From: Alphaproteobacteria bacterium
Lineage (GTDB): Bacteria; Pseudomonadota; Alphaproteobacteria; Micavibrionales; Micavibrionaceae
NCBI GenBank assembly: GCA_016125135.1
Contig: WGMJ01000018.1
Span: forward strand, 1-64,000
Direction of reading: 5' to 3'
DNA length: 64,000 nt
The notes under the pieces are model-generated. The model searched no databases. It saw nothing but the letters and a program-made list of their open reading frames with translations, and had not been told where the DNA came from. The position numbers were made by a program, and so were the translations under genes. This document shows, one piece after another, positions 38,451 through 47,297 of the stretch; the stretch's first letter is position 1, and every line of letters starts with the position of its first letter.

Positions 38451-39191
38451 ATGAAAAACTATCTTTACGCAAGCGTTGCCGCTTGCATTCTTTGCGCTGC
38501 CACTATGCCTGCGCATGCACAATCAAACTATAATAATGTTAAAGGTGATACCAATACCACAAGCGATATGCGCTATATGAATGATCAGCGCCCGCTTGAG
38601 CAAACATCAAGTATCGAACGTACAGAAACAGTCAACACAATTGAACCTGCTGCTGGCCGTCCGGATAGTGATTTCGATGATTTTACAGGCTTCTACTTCG
38701 GGGGCGATGTGGGCTATGGCATCGGGACCGCCGATGTAGGGGGTTTGGCCACCAGCACAGATGTAGGGCTTGATGGCGCCAACGGCAGTTTGTTACTGGG
38801 CTATGGCTTCGAACATAACTTTAGCTGGCTTGGCGGTTATGCTGGAATCGAACTTGCCTACGAATTCAGCGGACAAGATGGTGAAGCTGGCGGTGTTGAT
38901 TTTGAAAAAGACCATGCATGGAATATTTCGTTCCGCCCTGGTCTAACCATGTGGCAAGACACACTGGGTTACGCCATTCTTGGTTATAGCCGTGCGGAGT
39001 ATAACGGCGCAGGCGACGACGAAGACTTCAACGGCTTCATTGCCGGTGCCGGTGCCGAATTCGATACAAACACAGCCTTTAAAACACGTATCGAATACAC
39101 TTACACGAATTACGGTGAGGAAGACTTAGGCGCAACCTCCTTCGAGCCGCAAGAGAACAACGTCAAGCTTGGTTTTCTATTCAGATTTTAA
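38451..39191 (+). CDS. Outer-membrane beta-barrel protein, copy 2
   Basis: Protein of 246 residues with a signal peptide (MKNYLYASVAACILCAATMPAHAQ). It is a paralogue of the preceding gene: AWNISFRPGL, YAILGYSRAEYNGAG, FKTRIEYTYTNYGEE and GFLFRF align with AWSLTVRPGF, YGILGYSRATYEGLG, LRARLEYTYTDYSEE and GLLYRF. The middle holds a Ser/Thr/Asn-rich linker. The start at 38451 has AAAGGAACAGG before it. A strong terminator follows at 39202. Confidence 0.85.
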   Translation: MKNYLYASVAACILCAATMPAHAQSNYNNVKGDTNTTSDMRYMNDQRPLEQTSSIERTETVNTIEPAAGRPDSDFDDFTGFYFGGDVGYGIGTADVGGLATSTDVGLDGANGSLLLGYGFEHNFSWLGGYAGIELAYEFSGQDGEAGGVDFEKDHAWNISFRPGLTMWQDTLGYAILGYSRAEYNGAGDDEDFNGFIAGAGAEFDTNTAFKTRIEYTYTNYGEEDLGATSFEPQENNVKLGFLFRF

Positions 39192-39201
39192 CCCAGGCAC
39201 A

Positions 39202-39229
39202 AAAAAGGCCGCTTAATAGCGGCCTTTTT
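39202..39229 (+). terminator. Terminator after the second barrel gene
   Basis: A 12-bp stem (39202-39213 with 39218-39229), GC-rich in the middle (GGCCGC/GCGGCC), with A5 before and T5 after. It is bidirectional in form and can also serve the convergent rpmB gene. Confidence 0.9.
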
Positions 39230-39250
39230 ATTTATTAAACTCTCCAAGCA

Positions 39251-39544
39251 TTAAGCAGATGCTTTTGCGAGTGCTTTTTCGATTTTTGCTTTGTAAGGAC
39301 GCAGGCTTTCATCAAGCTTTGTCTTTGCCGTGTCGGCAATGTAAGCATCAATGCCGCCTTTGTGGTCAAGCGTGCGCAGGCCCGCTGGCGTTAGCTTCAC
39401 TTTAATGTTACAGCCCAGCGCTTCGCTATAAAGCGTTGTTGTTTGAATGTTCGGGCGGAACGTCCGGCGGCTTTTGTTTTCAGCGTGTGAACGCGTGTTG
39501 CCGAAGGTCGTTTTCTTGCCTGTAATTGCACATTTGCGGCTCAT
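39251..39544 (-). CDS. rpmB: 50S ribosomal protein L28
   Basis: Large-subunit ribosomal protein of 97 residues, the usual size for alphaproteobacteria. The start [27 protein letters not shown] and [36 protein letters not shown] are family motifs. It carries no zinc CxxC pair beyond the single C, so it is the zinc-free form. It stands alone on the minus strand. Confidence 0.96.
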   Translation of the reverse strand: MSRKCAITGKKTTFGNTRSHAENKSRRTFRPNIQTTTLYSEALGCNIKVKLTPAGLRTLDHKGGIDAYIADTAKTKLDESLRPYKAKIEKALAKASA

Positions 39545-39648
39545 GGTCTCTACTCCAAATAATCTAGAATCTTGTCAAAAAGGCGGTTTCCGCCCAAATC
39601 GAAGGCAAAACATAAGGGAATCAGGGGTTACAAGTCAATAAATAAAAC

Positions 39649-39670
39649 GGCCGGATGGGTGAAATCGGCC
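39649..39670 (-). terminator. Hairpin downstream of the gene at 39674
   Basis: GGCCG (39649-39653) pairs with CGGCC (39666-39670) around a 12-base loop. Read on the minus strand it is followed by GTTTTATTT, which fits a modest terminator for the small gene ending at 39674. The plus-strand side is followed by TTTTT, so it may work both ways. Confidence 0.4.
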
Positions 39671-39673
39671 TTT

Positions 39674-39928
39674 TTAAGCCATTGCAAGGATTTCACGCGG
39701 AGAAGAATTTCCCGCTATAACCGCTTCAACTTCATCCATTGCATTTAAAACACCCCTTAAAGCTGGCACAGTACCGTTAATGAAATAGCGGCTAGGCACA
39801 CGTGGGCACGCTTCGATTTCAAACTTGTTCGAAAGCCTTGCCTGCGCAGCAACGCCTCTTAGCCTGTCAGGGAACCCTTCAAAATCAGTTCCGACGCCTA
39901 ACAATACTGTCAGATTAATACCCGCCAT
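39674..39928 (-). CDS. Hypothetical small protein
   Basis: Unrecognised protein of 84 residues beginning MAGINLTVLLGVGTDFEGF. It is soluble with a mixed pattern and ends SSPREILAMA. The frame continues four codons upstream to a GTG, but the ATG at 39928 is the likelier start. It lies between rpmB and another small gene on the same strand. No function can be given. Confidence 0.5.
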   Translation of the reverse strand: MAGINLTVLLGVGTDFEGFPDRLRGVAAQARLSNKFEIEACPRVPSRYFINGTVPALRGVLNAMDEVEAVIAGNSSPREILAMA

Positions 39929-39999
39929 ATTACACAACACTCTTTTTTATTTTATTTATTTGAAAGCAGCTTAGAAGCTTGCTTGCGTATATGTCAACC

Positions 40000-40194
40000 C
40001 TATTTAGGGATGATCATTCTGACTCCGGGTATAACATCGGGAATGGCATCAACAGCGCTCTGCTGATCTGCCGGATACTCCAGCTCTAACACGCCATCAT
40101 GCTCGCCATCTGTGCATGGCCCGAACTCGCTCGAGAGTCTTTGTTTTACTTCACCAGCCTTGGCACGGCTTGTAATTATATAGCATCCCGACAT
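40000..40194 (-). CDS. Hypothetical small protein
   Basis: Unrecognised protein of 64 residues starting MSGCYIITSRAKAGEVKQRL, with an acidic middle (EFGPCTDGEHDGVLELEYP). A good GGAG ribosome site lies before the ATG at 40194. The upstream 107 bases to the next gene are A+T-rich and may hold its promoter. No function can be given. Confidence 0.5.
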   Translation of the reverse strand: MSGCYIITSRAKAGEVKQRLSSEFGPCTDGEHDGVLELEYPADQQSAVDAIPDVIPGVRMIIPK

Positions 40195-40301
40195 TTCCCG
40201 CTCCTTATACGCATTAAAAGCTCAATTGGTATTATAAACCGGAATTACATCCAGCAACAAACCCGTAGATACTATAGCTTTAATTGCGTTATGTCAATAC
40301 A

Positions 40302-41402
40302 TTATAGCATTGTAGCCGCGGCCAACAGGCCAATAAGCCCGAGCCAAGCGATAAAAATCATCATTGCAGCTTGTCGCAAATGGTTGAGATTTCCCTGTGC
40401 CGACGCGTTTTTCGGGCCTATCCACGCTGTACGCCGCGGAGCGCCGGAGGGCCCAATCATCGGGCCGCCCAACACAGTGTTATTCGCATAAGCCATTATT
40501 GTTAAAGGCATTCCACCCTCCCCGTATGATGCGCCGCGCTTGCCAGCAGCCAAACCACCGATCGCGCGAATCACTGACACACGTGAAACAATTAACGATG
40601 AAAAAATCAATAACAAAGTCAAAATTATATGCGGAATTGTTCCAGTAATTCTTTCAAAGAAAATCGGGACCGCGGCGATCGTGTAAGGCGGGTTATCACG
40701 CCCTATCCGCCATACCAGCCAACCCAAGGCCGAACACAGGAATGCCCCCATCAGGTCGAGCAGCAGATAACCAAAAACCGGCAGCAGCACGCAGCGGGCG
40801 AATTGCGTAGAAAGCCAGTAAATCGAGAGCCTGATGCGGCCTGATTCATCCAGCTTGCTCAGGTGCACACGCGTGGCCTTTTGCAAAAACCCGAAATCAG
40901 GGTCTCTTGCCAGCAAAAGACGGGCAGATTGCGGCCCCGCTATACAAAGCAATAGGCCAAAACCTTCTATAAGTTGGCGATAGGCTGGAAAGAACCCTTG
41001 TGATAGCCAAAATATTATATAAATCAATAAGATAAAAACAATTATTAAAGTTAAAATTAAACCGCCGCGGAAGAACAAAGCCCCTGCTGTACGGCTGAAA
41101 TTATCCGCTTTCTCGACAATCCGGTCAAAGACCTTGCGCAGCAGCTTCCAGAGCGGGGGAATATGGGCGTTGAAATGAGCCGGCAGTAGAAATCCTATGA
41201 CAAATACAACCAGAAGTGTAAACAAAGCAACTAACGGTCTATCTGGGCTGTAGTCGAAATTTATGGCAGGCAGATGTATATCGCCAATCTCGGGGATTTG
41301 GATCCGCGCCAGAAACTGCCCTGCAGGCCCGTTTTTAAAGTTGAGCTGCAGGTCGTGCCATAATTGTTGAACGATATCGAGAATCTGGAAATTCATAGAC
41401 AT
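40302..41402 (-). CDS. CobD/CbiB-like integral membrane protein
   Basis: Membrane protein of 366 residues. The first 60 residues are soluble, then about six hydrophobic segments follow. The late block YGEGGMPLTIMAYANNTVLGGP then PRRTAWIGP resembles the CbiB/CobD block in which GWPEAAMAGALGVRLGGP precedes a WxG motif. The segment RIRLSIYWLSTQFARCVLLPVFGYLL parallels the CbiB ARAAIESLAEN...PLF block, but the conserved ESxAEN is lost. So it is a divergent relative of adenosylcobinamide-phosphate synthase, perhaps without that activity. No cobalamin genes are adjacent. Confidence 0.4.
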   Translation of the reverse strand: MSMNFQILDIVQQLWHDLQLNFKNGPAGQFLARIQIPEIGDIHLPAINFDYSPDRPLVALFTLLVVFVIGFLLPAHFNAHIPPLWKLLRKVFDRIVEKADNFSRTAGALFFRGGLILTLIIVFILLIYIIFWLSQGFFPAYRQLIEGFGLLLCIAGPQSARLLLARDPDFGFLQKATRVHLSKLDESGRIRLSIYWLSTQFARCVLLPVFGYLLLDLMGAFLCSALGWLVWRIGRDNPPYTIAAVPIFFERITGTIPHIILTLLLIFSSLIVSRVSVIRAIGGLAAGKRGASYGEGGMPLTIMAYANNTVLGGPMIGPSGAPRRTAWIGPKNASAQGNLNHLRQAAMMIFIAWLGLIGLLAAATML

Positions 41403-41503
41403 TTCAATATTTTAGCAATATTTACCTCTTCTTCATAGAGTTGTGTAATTGTTAAAATCGTGAAAGAATTTCCAAGAAAAACAAAGTATTAGGCAGAAAA
41501 CCA

Positions 41504-42880
41504 ATGCTCTACCAGCTTTACGACCTACAGCACGCTTTGCTTACACCGGCCCGTATTATGGCGGAACTCACCCGCACAACCTACCAGAACCCGTTCAACC
41601 CCGCCTCGTTCACACAAGTAGGCCGCACAGTGGCCGCTGGCGCTGAAGTATTCGAGCGTATGACACGCCGCTTCGGTAAACCTGCTTTCGGCCTTGATGT
41701 TACGCTCATCAACGAGAAGGAAGTCGAAATTGAAGAAGAATTCATTCTCGAGAAACCATTTTGTAATCTGCTACATTTCAAGCGCAAGGTAAAACGCAAA
41801 GACCCGAAAGTTCTTATTGTCGCGCCAATGTCGGGCCACTTCGCAACACTACTGCGCGGTACTGTTGAAGCATTGTTACCGCACCATGATGTTTACATCA
41901 CCGACTGGATGGACGCACGCCAAGTGCCGCTCAGCGAAGGCCGTTTTAATCTTGATGATTATATGACTTACGTGATGGAATTTATCCGCAAGCTCGGCCC
42001 CGATGTACACGTTATTGCCGTGTGCCAGCCCGCTGTGCCAGTGCTTGCCAGCGTTGCACTTATGGCCACAATGAATGACCCGAAACAACCTCTGTCGATG
42101 ACGCTTATGGGCGGGCCGGTTGATGCCCGCGTTTCAAAAACAGCCGTGACAGAACTCGCAGAAAACCGCCCGCTTTCATGGTTTAAAAACACGGTGGTGG
42201 ACCAAGTGCCATTCTATTACCCCGGTGCTTTCCGCAAAGTTTACCCCGGCTTTATCCAGCTTTCGGGCTTTATGTCGATGAACCTTGATCGCCACGTTGG
42301 CTCGCATCTTTCATTCTTCAAACACCTCGTACAAGGTGATGGTGATAACGCACAAACACACCGTAAATTCTACAATGAATATATGGCGGTGATGGACCTT
42401 GATGCCGGCTTCTATTTGCAAACCGTACAAACAGTGTTCCAGCGCTTCTTATTGCCAAAAGGCGAAATGAAATGGCGCGACCCCGCAACAGAACAGCTCG
42501 TTGACGTGCGCACGCAGGATATTAAGCACACCGCCCTGCTTACGATTGAAGGCGAGCTTGATGATATTTCGGCGCACGGCCAAACAACGGCTGCACACAA
42601 GATATGCGCAAACTTGCCTGCCCATAAGCAGTATCACCACTTCCAGCTTGATGTCGGCCATTACGGTATCTTCAACGGGAAACGCTGGCGCAACGAGATT
42701 ATGCCGCGCATCCGCCACTTCATTCGTCATTTCGACAAGGGCGTTGACCCTGTACCCGCAGATGATCTGGCCCTCACAAAAGACAAAGCCCCAGAGCAAT
42801 ACCGCGAGGAAAAACACGGGATTGAAGCCGTGCGGGAGTTTGTAAAGACCCGTAAATCACACGCCAAAGACCCAGAATAA
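41504..42880 (+). CDS. phaZ: Intracellular polyhydroxyalkanoate depolymerase
   Basis: Mobilises stored poly(3-hydroxybutyrate) granules in the cytoplasm. The 458 residues start MLYQLYDLQHALLTPAR, a family hallmark. The nucleophile is Cys 174 in the lipase-box-like AVCQPAVP. Asp in EGELDDIS and His in VGHYGIFNGKRWR complete the triad. Several family blocks (APMSGHFATLLRGTVEALLPHH, DVYITDWMDAR) are intact. It is a single-gene unit, and no phaC or phasin lies nearby. Confidence 0.95.
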   Translation: MLYQLYDLQHALLTPARIMAELTRTTYQNPFNPASFTQVGRTVAAGAEVFERMTRRFGKPAFGLDVTLINEKEVEIEEEFILEKPFCNLLHFKRKVKRKDPKVLIVAPMSGHFATLLRGTVEALLPHHDVYITDWMDARQVPLSEGRFNLDDYMTYVMEFIRKLGPDVHVIAVCQPAVPVLASVALMATMNDPKQPLSMTLMGGPVDARVSKTAVTELAENRPLSWFKNTVVDQVPFYYPGAFRKVYPGFIQLSGFMSMNLDRHVGSHLSFFKHLVQGDGDNAQTHRKFYNEYMAVMDLDAGFYLQTVQTVFQRFLLPKGEMKWRDPATEQLVDVRTQDIKHTALLTIEGELDDISAHGQTTAAHKICANLPAHKQYHHFQLDVGHYGIFNGKRWRNEIMPRIRHFIRHFDKGVDPVPADDLALTKDKAPEQYREEKHGIEAVREFVKTRKSHAKDPE

Positions 42881-42905
42881 AAGGCATCCTTTTACAGCTT
42901 TTTCG

Positions 42906-42934
42906 TTGACATGGCCGCCCCCATTAGTTACCAT
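42906..42934 (+). promoter_or_regulatory. Sigma-70-type promoter for the gene at 42966
   Basis: TTGACA at 42906-42911, a 17-base spacer, then TACCAT at 42929-42934. The predicted start would lie about 25 bases before the ATG. Confidence 0.55.
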
Positions 42935-42965
42935 AACTAATTAATAAAAGGTTAACGGGTGTTCT

Positions 42966-44606
42966 ATGAGTGACGACGCACAAGCATTGCCTGAAGCTAA
43001 CGGCGAACAGAAGCCGCAAAAGCAAACATTAAGCCAGATATTTGCTTTCGCAGGTTCCGTTGTTGCGGCGCCATTTACCAATAAATTTGTTGGTAGTGCA
43101 ACGGCTCTCTCCGGCATCGGCCTTGCTACCTATCTGGAGCTAAACGGGGCTACAGTTGCTGCCGCCCCTGTTGCTGCTGGATCAGCAACATTATTCTGGC
43201 ACCATGCTCTGAACGAAATAACTGAATCGATTGAAGATGGCTCGCTGGCCAAACTTATCAAAGAGCGCGTCCCTGAAAAGGAACAGGAAAAACTTTTAAA
43301 ACTCATTGAAACAGACTTCTTTAAAAACAATATAGAATTGCTTTTAACACTTGGCGCTTCAAAACTTGCAGGTGCAAGCAATGTTGGCGGCCCTGCAATT
43401 TCATCAATGACCTCGGCAGCGCTCGCTACATACGGCCTTGTGAAAAGCAGTAATGCGTTCAGCAACCGCCTTGACCAGATTATCGAGCGTAATAACTTGC
43501 CGAAATGGGTTGCGGGCCCTCTTGCGGGTATGGCGTCTTCCAGCCCTGAAATTGCTTCATCTGCCATTGCTGCAAGCGCAGGACAAGCGGGTTATGCAGT
43601 AACAAATGTCTCGACATCCAACATTTCAAACCCGCTGATTGTTTCAGTTTTAATGCTGATATTCGGCAAAAAAGCGCTTGATGCGGCGGGTGATGCTAAA
43701 AAACAAGCGGCCATTGCCCTTGGCGCAACAATTTTCAATATGGGGGCTATTGCGGTTGCAGCCACTTTTGGTGGGCCGCTCACAGCATTTGCAGCAGGGG
43801 CCTTGCTAATAGGCATTCCGCTTGCCGCCAAGCATCATGAGAAAATTAAAAACTTTTTTGTAAAAACAATTCCGGACAAGGTAAAAGAAAGTCTGAAGGC
43901 AAGTCGCGATGGTATTGCCAGTTTTTGGAAGTCGAAAGAAAAAATAAAAATGCTCGGGCGTGGTTTAAGCGCCGTTGCAAATCTTGGCATTTACCTTGTT
44001 TCAACACCGGGCAAACTATTTTCACAAAAAACACGCGCTGAAATTTCCGATGCCATTCCTGCCTTTGCCCGCGACTTTACGAAGGCCGCAGAAAATATAT
44101 GGCAGCCACGTATGGATAAACTGGGCGAGACCATATCCCGCAACATCATGCCCGTATCGGGTAAATTAGCTGCCCTCACGCTGTTGGTGGCCTTTGCTGA
44201 CCAGATGGTTGAGCAAGCTATCGCCTGCGGTGAAGGCTTTGGCCTCTCGGAAGCCGTTGTAGGTGGCATCGGCGGCCTGCTTACAAACGCACCTGAAGCT
44301 GCCATTGCAACGGGTTATGCACTTAAAGGCGATTTCCAGACGGCTTTTGCAAGTACAATTTCGTCTAACACAGTAAATGTCCTTATGGCGGGTACACCTG
44401 CTTTTGTATTAAGCCCTGATGGTATTCCTCAAGATTTCAGCCCCGTTGCAAACCCAGTCAAGTTTGCACTTGCCGCCGCAGCACCCGCTGTAGCAACCGG
44501 TATGGCAGCCGCAAATCTGAATAGCGAAGACCACCCGCGTTTACGTGCAGCGGCAACCGCTGGTGTGAGCATGGCCTCGCTTGGCGCATGTATGCACTAC
44601 CTATAA
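42966..44606 (+). CDS. Divergent CaCA (Na+/Ca2+ exchanger-like) membrane protein
   Basis: Protein of 546 residues, largely hydrophobic and Ala-rich. Two blocks resemble the inverted alpha-repeats of cation/Ca2+ exchangers. The first (about 185-230) has ASSSPEIASSAIAAS and TSNISNPLIV. The second (about 432-475) has LTNAPEAAIATGYAL and ISSNTVNVLMA. Each keeps the PE and the SN..N of the family. A long soluble loop (about 290-400, basic and helical) separates them. The N-terminal 180 residues are extra. It probably moves cations; ion and direction are unknown. Confidence 0.5.
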   Translation: MSDDAQALPEANGEQKPQKQTLSQIFAFAGSVVAAPFTNKFVGSATALSGIGLATYLELNGATVAAAPVAAGSATLFWHHALNEITESIEDGSLAKLIKERVPEKEQEKLLKLIETDFFKNNIELLLTLGASKLAGASNVGGPAISSMTSAALATYGLVKSSNAFSNRLDQIIERNNLPKWVAGPLAGMASSSPEIASSAIAASAGQAGYAVTNVSTSNISNPLIVSVLMLIFGKKALDAAGDAKKQAAIALGATIFNMGAIAVAATFGGPLTAFAAGALLIGIPLAAKHHEKIKNFFVKTIPDKVKESLKASRDGIASFWKSKEKIKMLGRGLSAVANLGIYLVSTPGKLFSQKTRAEISDAIPAFARDFTKAAENIWQPRMDKLGETISRNIMPVSGKLAALTLLVAFADQMVEQAIACGEGFGLSEAVVGGIGGLLTNAPEAAIATGYALKGDFQTAFASTISSNTVNVLMAGTPAFVLSPDGIPQDFSPVANPVKFALAAAAPAVATGMAAANLNSEDHPRLRAAATAGVSMASLGACMHYL

Positions 44607-44649
44607 ATTAATAATTGGAATTAAACCACTACAGGCGCAGGCCCTTCTT

Positions 44650-45510
44650 CTATACGGCTAATTGCGGTGTAACAATTTGTTGCAGCTTTGCAGGGTCATT
44701 GCGCCAATATACGCTTGCAAATTCATAGGCCTCTTGCGGGAAGGGAATATCTGTGCCGCGGCATATTTCGGGCGATGAAATCCATTTAATCCATTTATCC
44801 GTCGCTGCGCGGCGCTCTTCAGGTGTTTGTGCATGGTCGCATTCACTGTGGAATTGCATCATAAAAGCTTCAACTTCGTTATAACGTTGTCGCCAGATCT
44901 CGCGCCATTTCTCATTAGAGCTGTTAAAGCTTTGAATCCACGCTTCCGCAGGGTCATTTGCCTTGCCTTTCAACATCGTATTACGACGGTGCAAAAAGAT
45001 TTCATCAATCATATGTTTGGGGTTCGCCTCCCAGAATTTATGATAGTGCGGGTCCTGTAAAAACCGGTCAGCATAAATAACGCCGCCGCCAAAGGCCGTT
45101 GCCGTATGCGAGCGTAAACCCGGCATAGCAAAATACGAAATAATTTCAGAATAAACAGAAGCATCATCCTCGCTGTCCTGCATTTTACGGGCGAAGCCGT
45201 CAAAACAAAGATCGGAAATATAAATAATTTTACCCGCGTGCTTAATTTCATGCAGCAAATACAGGTCATGCACAAAGTCGTTGTCGTATTCGCGGTTCTG
45301 GATCATTCCCCACCACGGCGAGAAATGCGCCTTCTCGGCAGTCGCGTCGGTTGGGTCAAAAAAGGCTTTCGGGTAACGAGCAAATGCTTCAACAATTTCA
45401 TGCACAAACCCGCCTCTTAAATGACTGTCACGGAAAAGCGGCGTTTTCCAGCGGGCATACATATACTGATGAATTTCCTCAGGCGTATATAAAACTTCTA
45501 TATTCTTCAT
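44650..45510 (-). CDS. Hypothetical protein with HExxH motif
   Basis: Unrecognised protein of 286 residues, no signal or membrane segment. HEIKH at 87-91 is an HExxH zinc motif, and Glu 122 in VYSEIISY lies where a third ligand could sit, so a metallopeptidase-like fold is possible. The sequence is rich in Trp, Tyr and His. I start at the ATG at 45510, which overlaps the stop of the upstream PLP-enzyme gene as ATGA, so the two are translationally coupled. A shared pathway is inferred, not shown. Confidence 0.6.
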   Translation of the reverse strand: MKNIEVLYTPEEIHQYMYARWKTPLFRDSHLRGGFVHEIVEAFARYPKAFFDPTDATAEKAHFSPWWGMIQNREYDNDFVHDLYLLHEIKHAGKIIYISDLCFDGFARKMQDSEDDASVYSEIISYFAMPGLRSHTATAFGGGVIYADRFLQDPHYHKFWEANPKHMIDEIFLHRRNTMLKGKANDPAEAWIQSFNSSNEKWREIWRQRYNEVEAFMMQFHSECDHAQTPEERRAATDKWIKWISSPEICRGTDIPFPQEAYEFASVYWRNDPAKLQQIVTPQLAV

Positions 45511-46517
45511 GGCCCTGTTCTTTCTTGCTTGAGGATCTTGTCCATCATTGGCGTTAAACATACACGAATAAGGTCACCACGGCGAAAATATTCTTGTTCT
45601 TCCGTTGGGTTATCCGGCATTTTTGCCGTTGCCACCAGAAATACATCGCTCACCTGCAGATCAACACCCAGCACTTTGCTTATACGGGCAGCGGCCTCCT
45701 CCTGAACATGCGCATATTTGCGGGGCAATTCGCCAGCCTTGTATGCATTCATAAGCTCTGTGCCAAACCGCAGAGACCCTACATTTTTAAACCACATATT
45801 ACCCCACAAGCCACCCATTTCCTCGCGACTAAACACACCGCCAATACGGTGATAATATACGCCGAATGGCTTGCTGAGGCTAAACACAACATGGGAAATA
45901 TTGGGGTAGTCTGCCTTGATATCAAGCGCCGGCTTCACGCCACCAACGTAGGTTAAATCGAGAATAACTTTTGCGTCGGGGCGCTTATCATCCAGCATAC
46001 GCATAAAAATATCGTAATCTTCCCATACGTTACCATCGATTGCAGATGGTTGGCTCAAGAAAAACAGGTCATTTTTACCAAGTGTTTCTACTGCTTCCCG
46101 CCAGTTCTCACGCTTATGTGTAACAACTTTTACATGGGCATTGTCTGCATAGGCTTGGTAACCTTCATACTCACTTTCAAAAACATGTATCACCGGCTCG
46201 AAATTGCCCGCACGTGCATCATTACCGTACTGCTGGATTATTTCACGCAGGCTTTCACTTGCGCCGCCTGTCGGATATGCATGCGGAAACTGTGCAGTGT
46301 CAAAATGAATTGAATCAGAAGTCCATTGTATCCAGGTATCAAAAAATTCGCGGTGCATTGCATCCTGTTTTTGTGTCCATGAATCTTCGAACATGTCGTG
46401 AAACCCTTCGCGATCGTCCAATACAGTATTAATGACCGCTTTCGTCTCGGGCATATTATTAAAGGCGTAAATTGTCTTAGAGGCCCCTATTGCCGCAAAT
46501 TTTGCTTTTAGATCCAT
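45507..46517 (-). CDS. PLP-dependent aminotransferase-fold (type I) protein
   Basis: Protein of 336 residues. The cofactor lysine is Lys 216 in VVFSLSKPFGVYYHRIG, and Asp 187 in KVILDLTYVGG would bind the pyridine nitrogen. PTGGASESLREII fits the phosphate-binding turn. At 336 residues it is shorter than usual class I/II enzymes (about 380-400). The substrate is not clear. It is the first gene of a two-gene unit with the HExxH protein and is divergent from the sigma region 4 gene. Confidence 0.75.
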   Translation of the reverse strand: MDLKAKFAAIGASKTIYAFNNMPETKAVINTVLDDREGFHDMFEDSWTQKQDAMHREFFDTWIQWTSDSIHFDTAQFPHAYPTGGASESLREIIQQYGNDARAGNFEPVIHVFESEYEGYQAYADNAHVKVVTHKRENWREAVETLGKNDLFFLSQPSAIDGNVWEDYDIFMRMLDDKRPDAKVILDLTYVGGVKPALDIKADYPNISHVVFSLSKPFGVYYHRIGGVFSREEMGGLWGNMWFKNVGSLRFGTELMNAYKAGELPRKYAHVQEEAAARISKVLGVDLQVSDVFLVATAKMPDNPTEEQEYFRRGDLIRVCLTPMMDKILKQERTGP

Positions 46518-46565
46518 AGCATTATGTCTATTTATATCGCCCCCATAAGTCAATTTAAAAAAAAA

Positions 46566-46594
46566 TTGACATATTTCATATTTATTGCTAAATA
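46566..46594 (+). promoter_or_regulatory. Sigma-70-type promoter for the sigma region 4 gene
   Basis: TTGACA at 46566-46571, a 17-base spacer, then TAAATA at 46589-46594. It lies 22 bases before the ATG at 46616, which has AAGGAG at 46605-46610. Confidence 0.7.
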
Positions 46595-46615
46595 CCCTCC
46601 ATGCAAGGAGCTACT

Positions 46616-47212
46616 ATGAATTCTGCGCGGCTTGGCCATGCACGTTCAACAACTAAACTGGATGAATATCTGCCACCAGTTGCTGAAGCCATGCGTGAAC
46701 AAGGGATTTTATCCCTCATGGAGCTTTATCAGGCCTGCCAGCAATTCCCCGATTATCAATCTATTGCCCGCGCTGCACGCGGCGCGCGTGACCTCTGCTT
46801 TACAAGGGAAGATTACAGCATCGCAGCCATATCAATTGCCGCCGCTTTAAAAAGGGAACCAGAAGAACTTTTCGGCCCTCACCCAAAACTGAAAAGAGAA
46901 CTAATTGCAGCAGGCCATTACGCGCACGAAAGACCATTTGATGATGAATCATATTTTGATTCCGAAACTCCAGATTTTTTAATACAAGATAAAATTTCAA
47001 AAGCACTGCTAACCTTAACACCAAAAGAAGAGCGTGTTTTAAGAATGCGCTTTGGCATGGCTGCAGACGGCTACGAATACACATTACGAGAAGCTGCCGA
47101 TTTACTTGCTGTTAGCACCGAACGCATAAGACAACATGAAGCTCGCGCGTTGCGTAAGCTGAAGCATCCTTCGCGTGGCCGTGACCTTCGCCAGCTTTGT
47201 CAAACGCCTTAA
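46616..47212 (+). CDS. Stand-alone sigma-70 region 4 protein
   Basis: Protein of 198 residues. Residues 126-194 closely follow region 4 of RpoD-type sigma factors: LTPKEERVLRMRFGM, then a helix-turn-helix TLREAADLLAVSTERIRQHEARALRKLKHPSR. Regions 1 to 3 are missing. Residues 1-100 are helical and could hold a second DNA-binding or adaptor domain (IAAALKREPEELFGPH has the look of an XRE-type helix end), but this is weak. So it may bind -35 elements or RNA polymerase without being a full sigma factor. It is divergent from the PLP/HExxH operon. Confidence 0.75.
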   Translation: MNSARLGHARSTTKLDEYLPPVAEAMREQGILSLMELYQACQQFPDYQSIARAARGARDLCFTREDYSIAAISIAAALKREPEELFGPHPKLKRELIAAGHYAHERPFDDESYFDSETPDFLIQDKISKALLTLTPKEERVLRMRFGMAADGYEYTLREAADLLAVSTERIRQHEARALRKLKHPSRGRDLRQLCQTP

Positions 47213-47297
47213 TTACCCAATAAATCCCATATATCCTGTAAAATTGTTGCGCTGCATTACCACCTGAAGCCGCAGAATCGTTATAATTTTTGCCATA

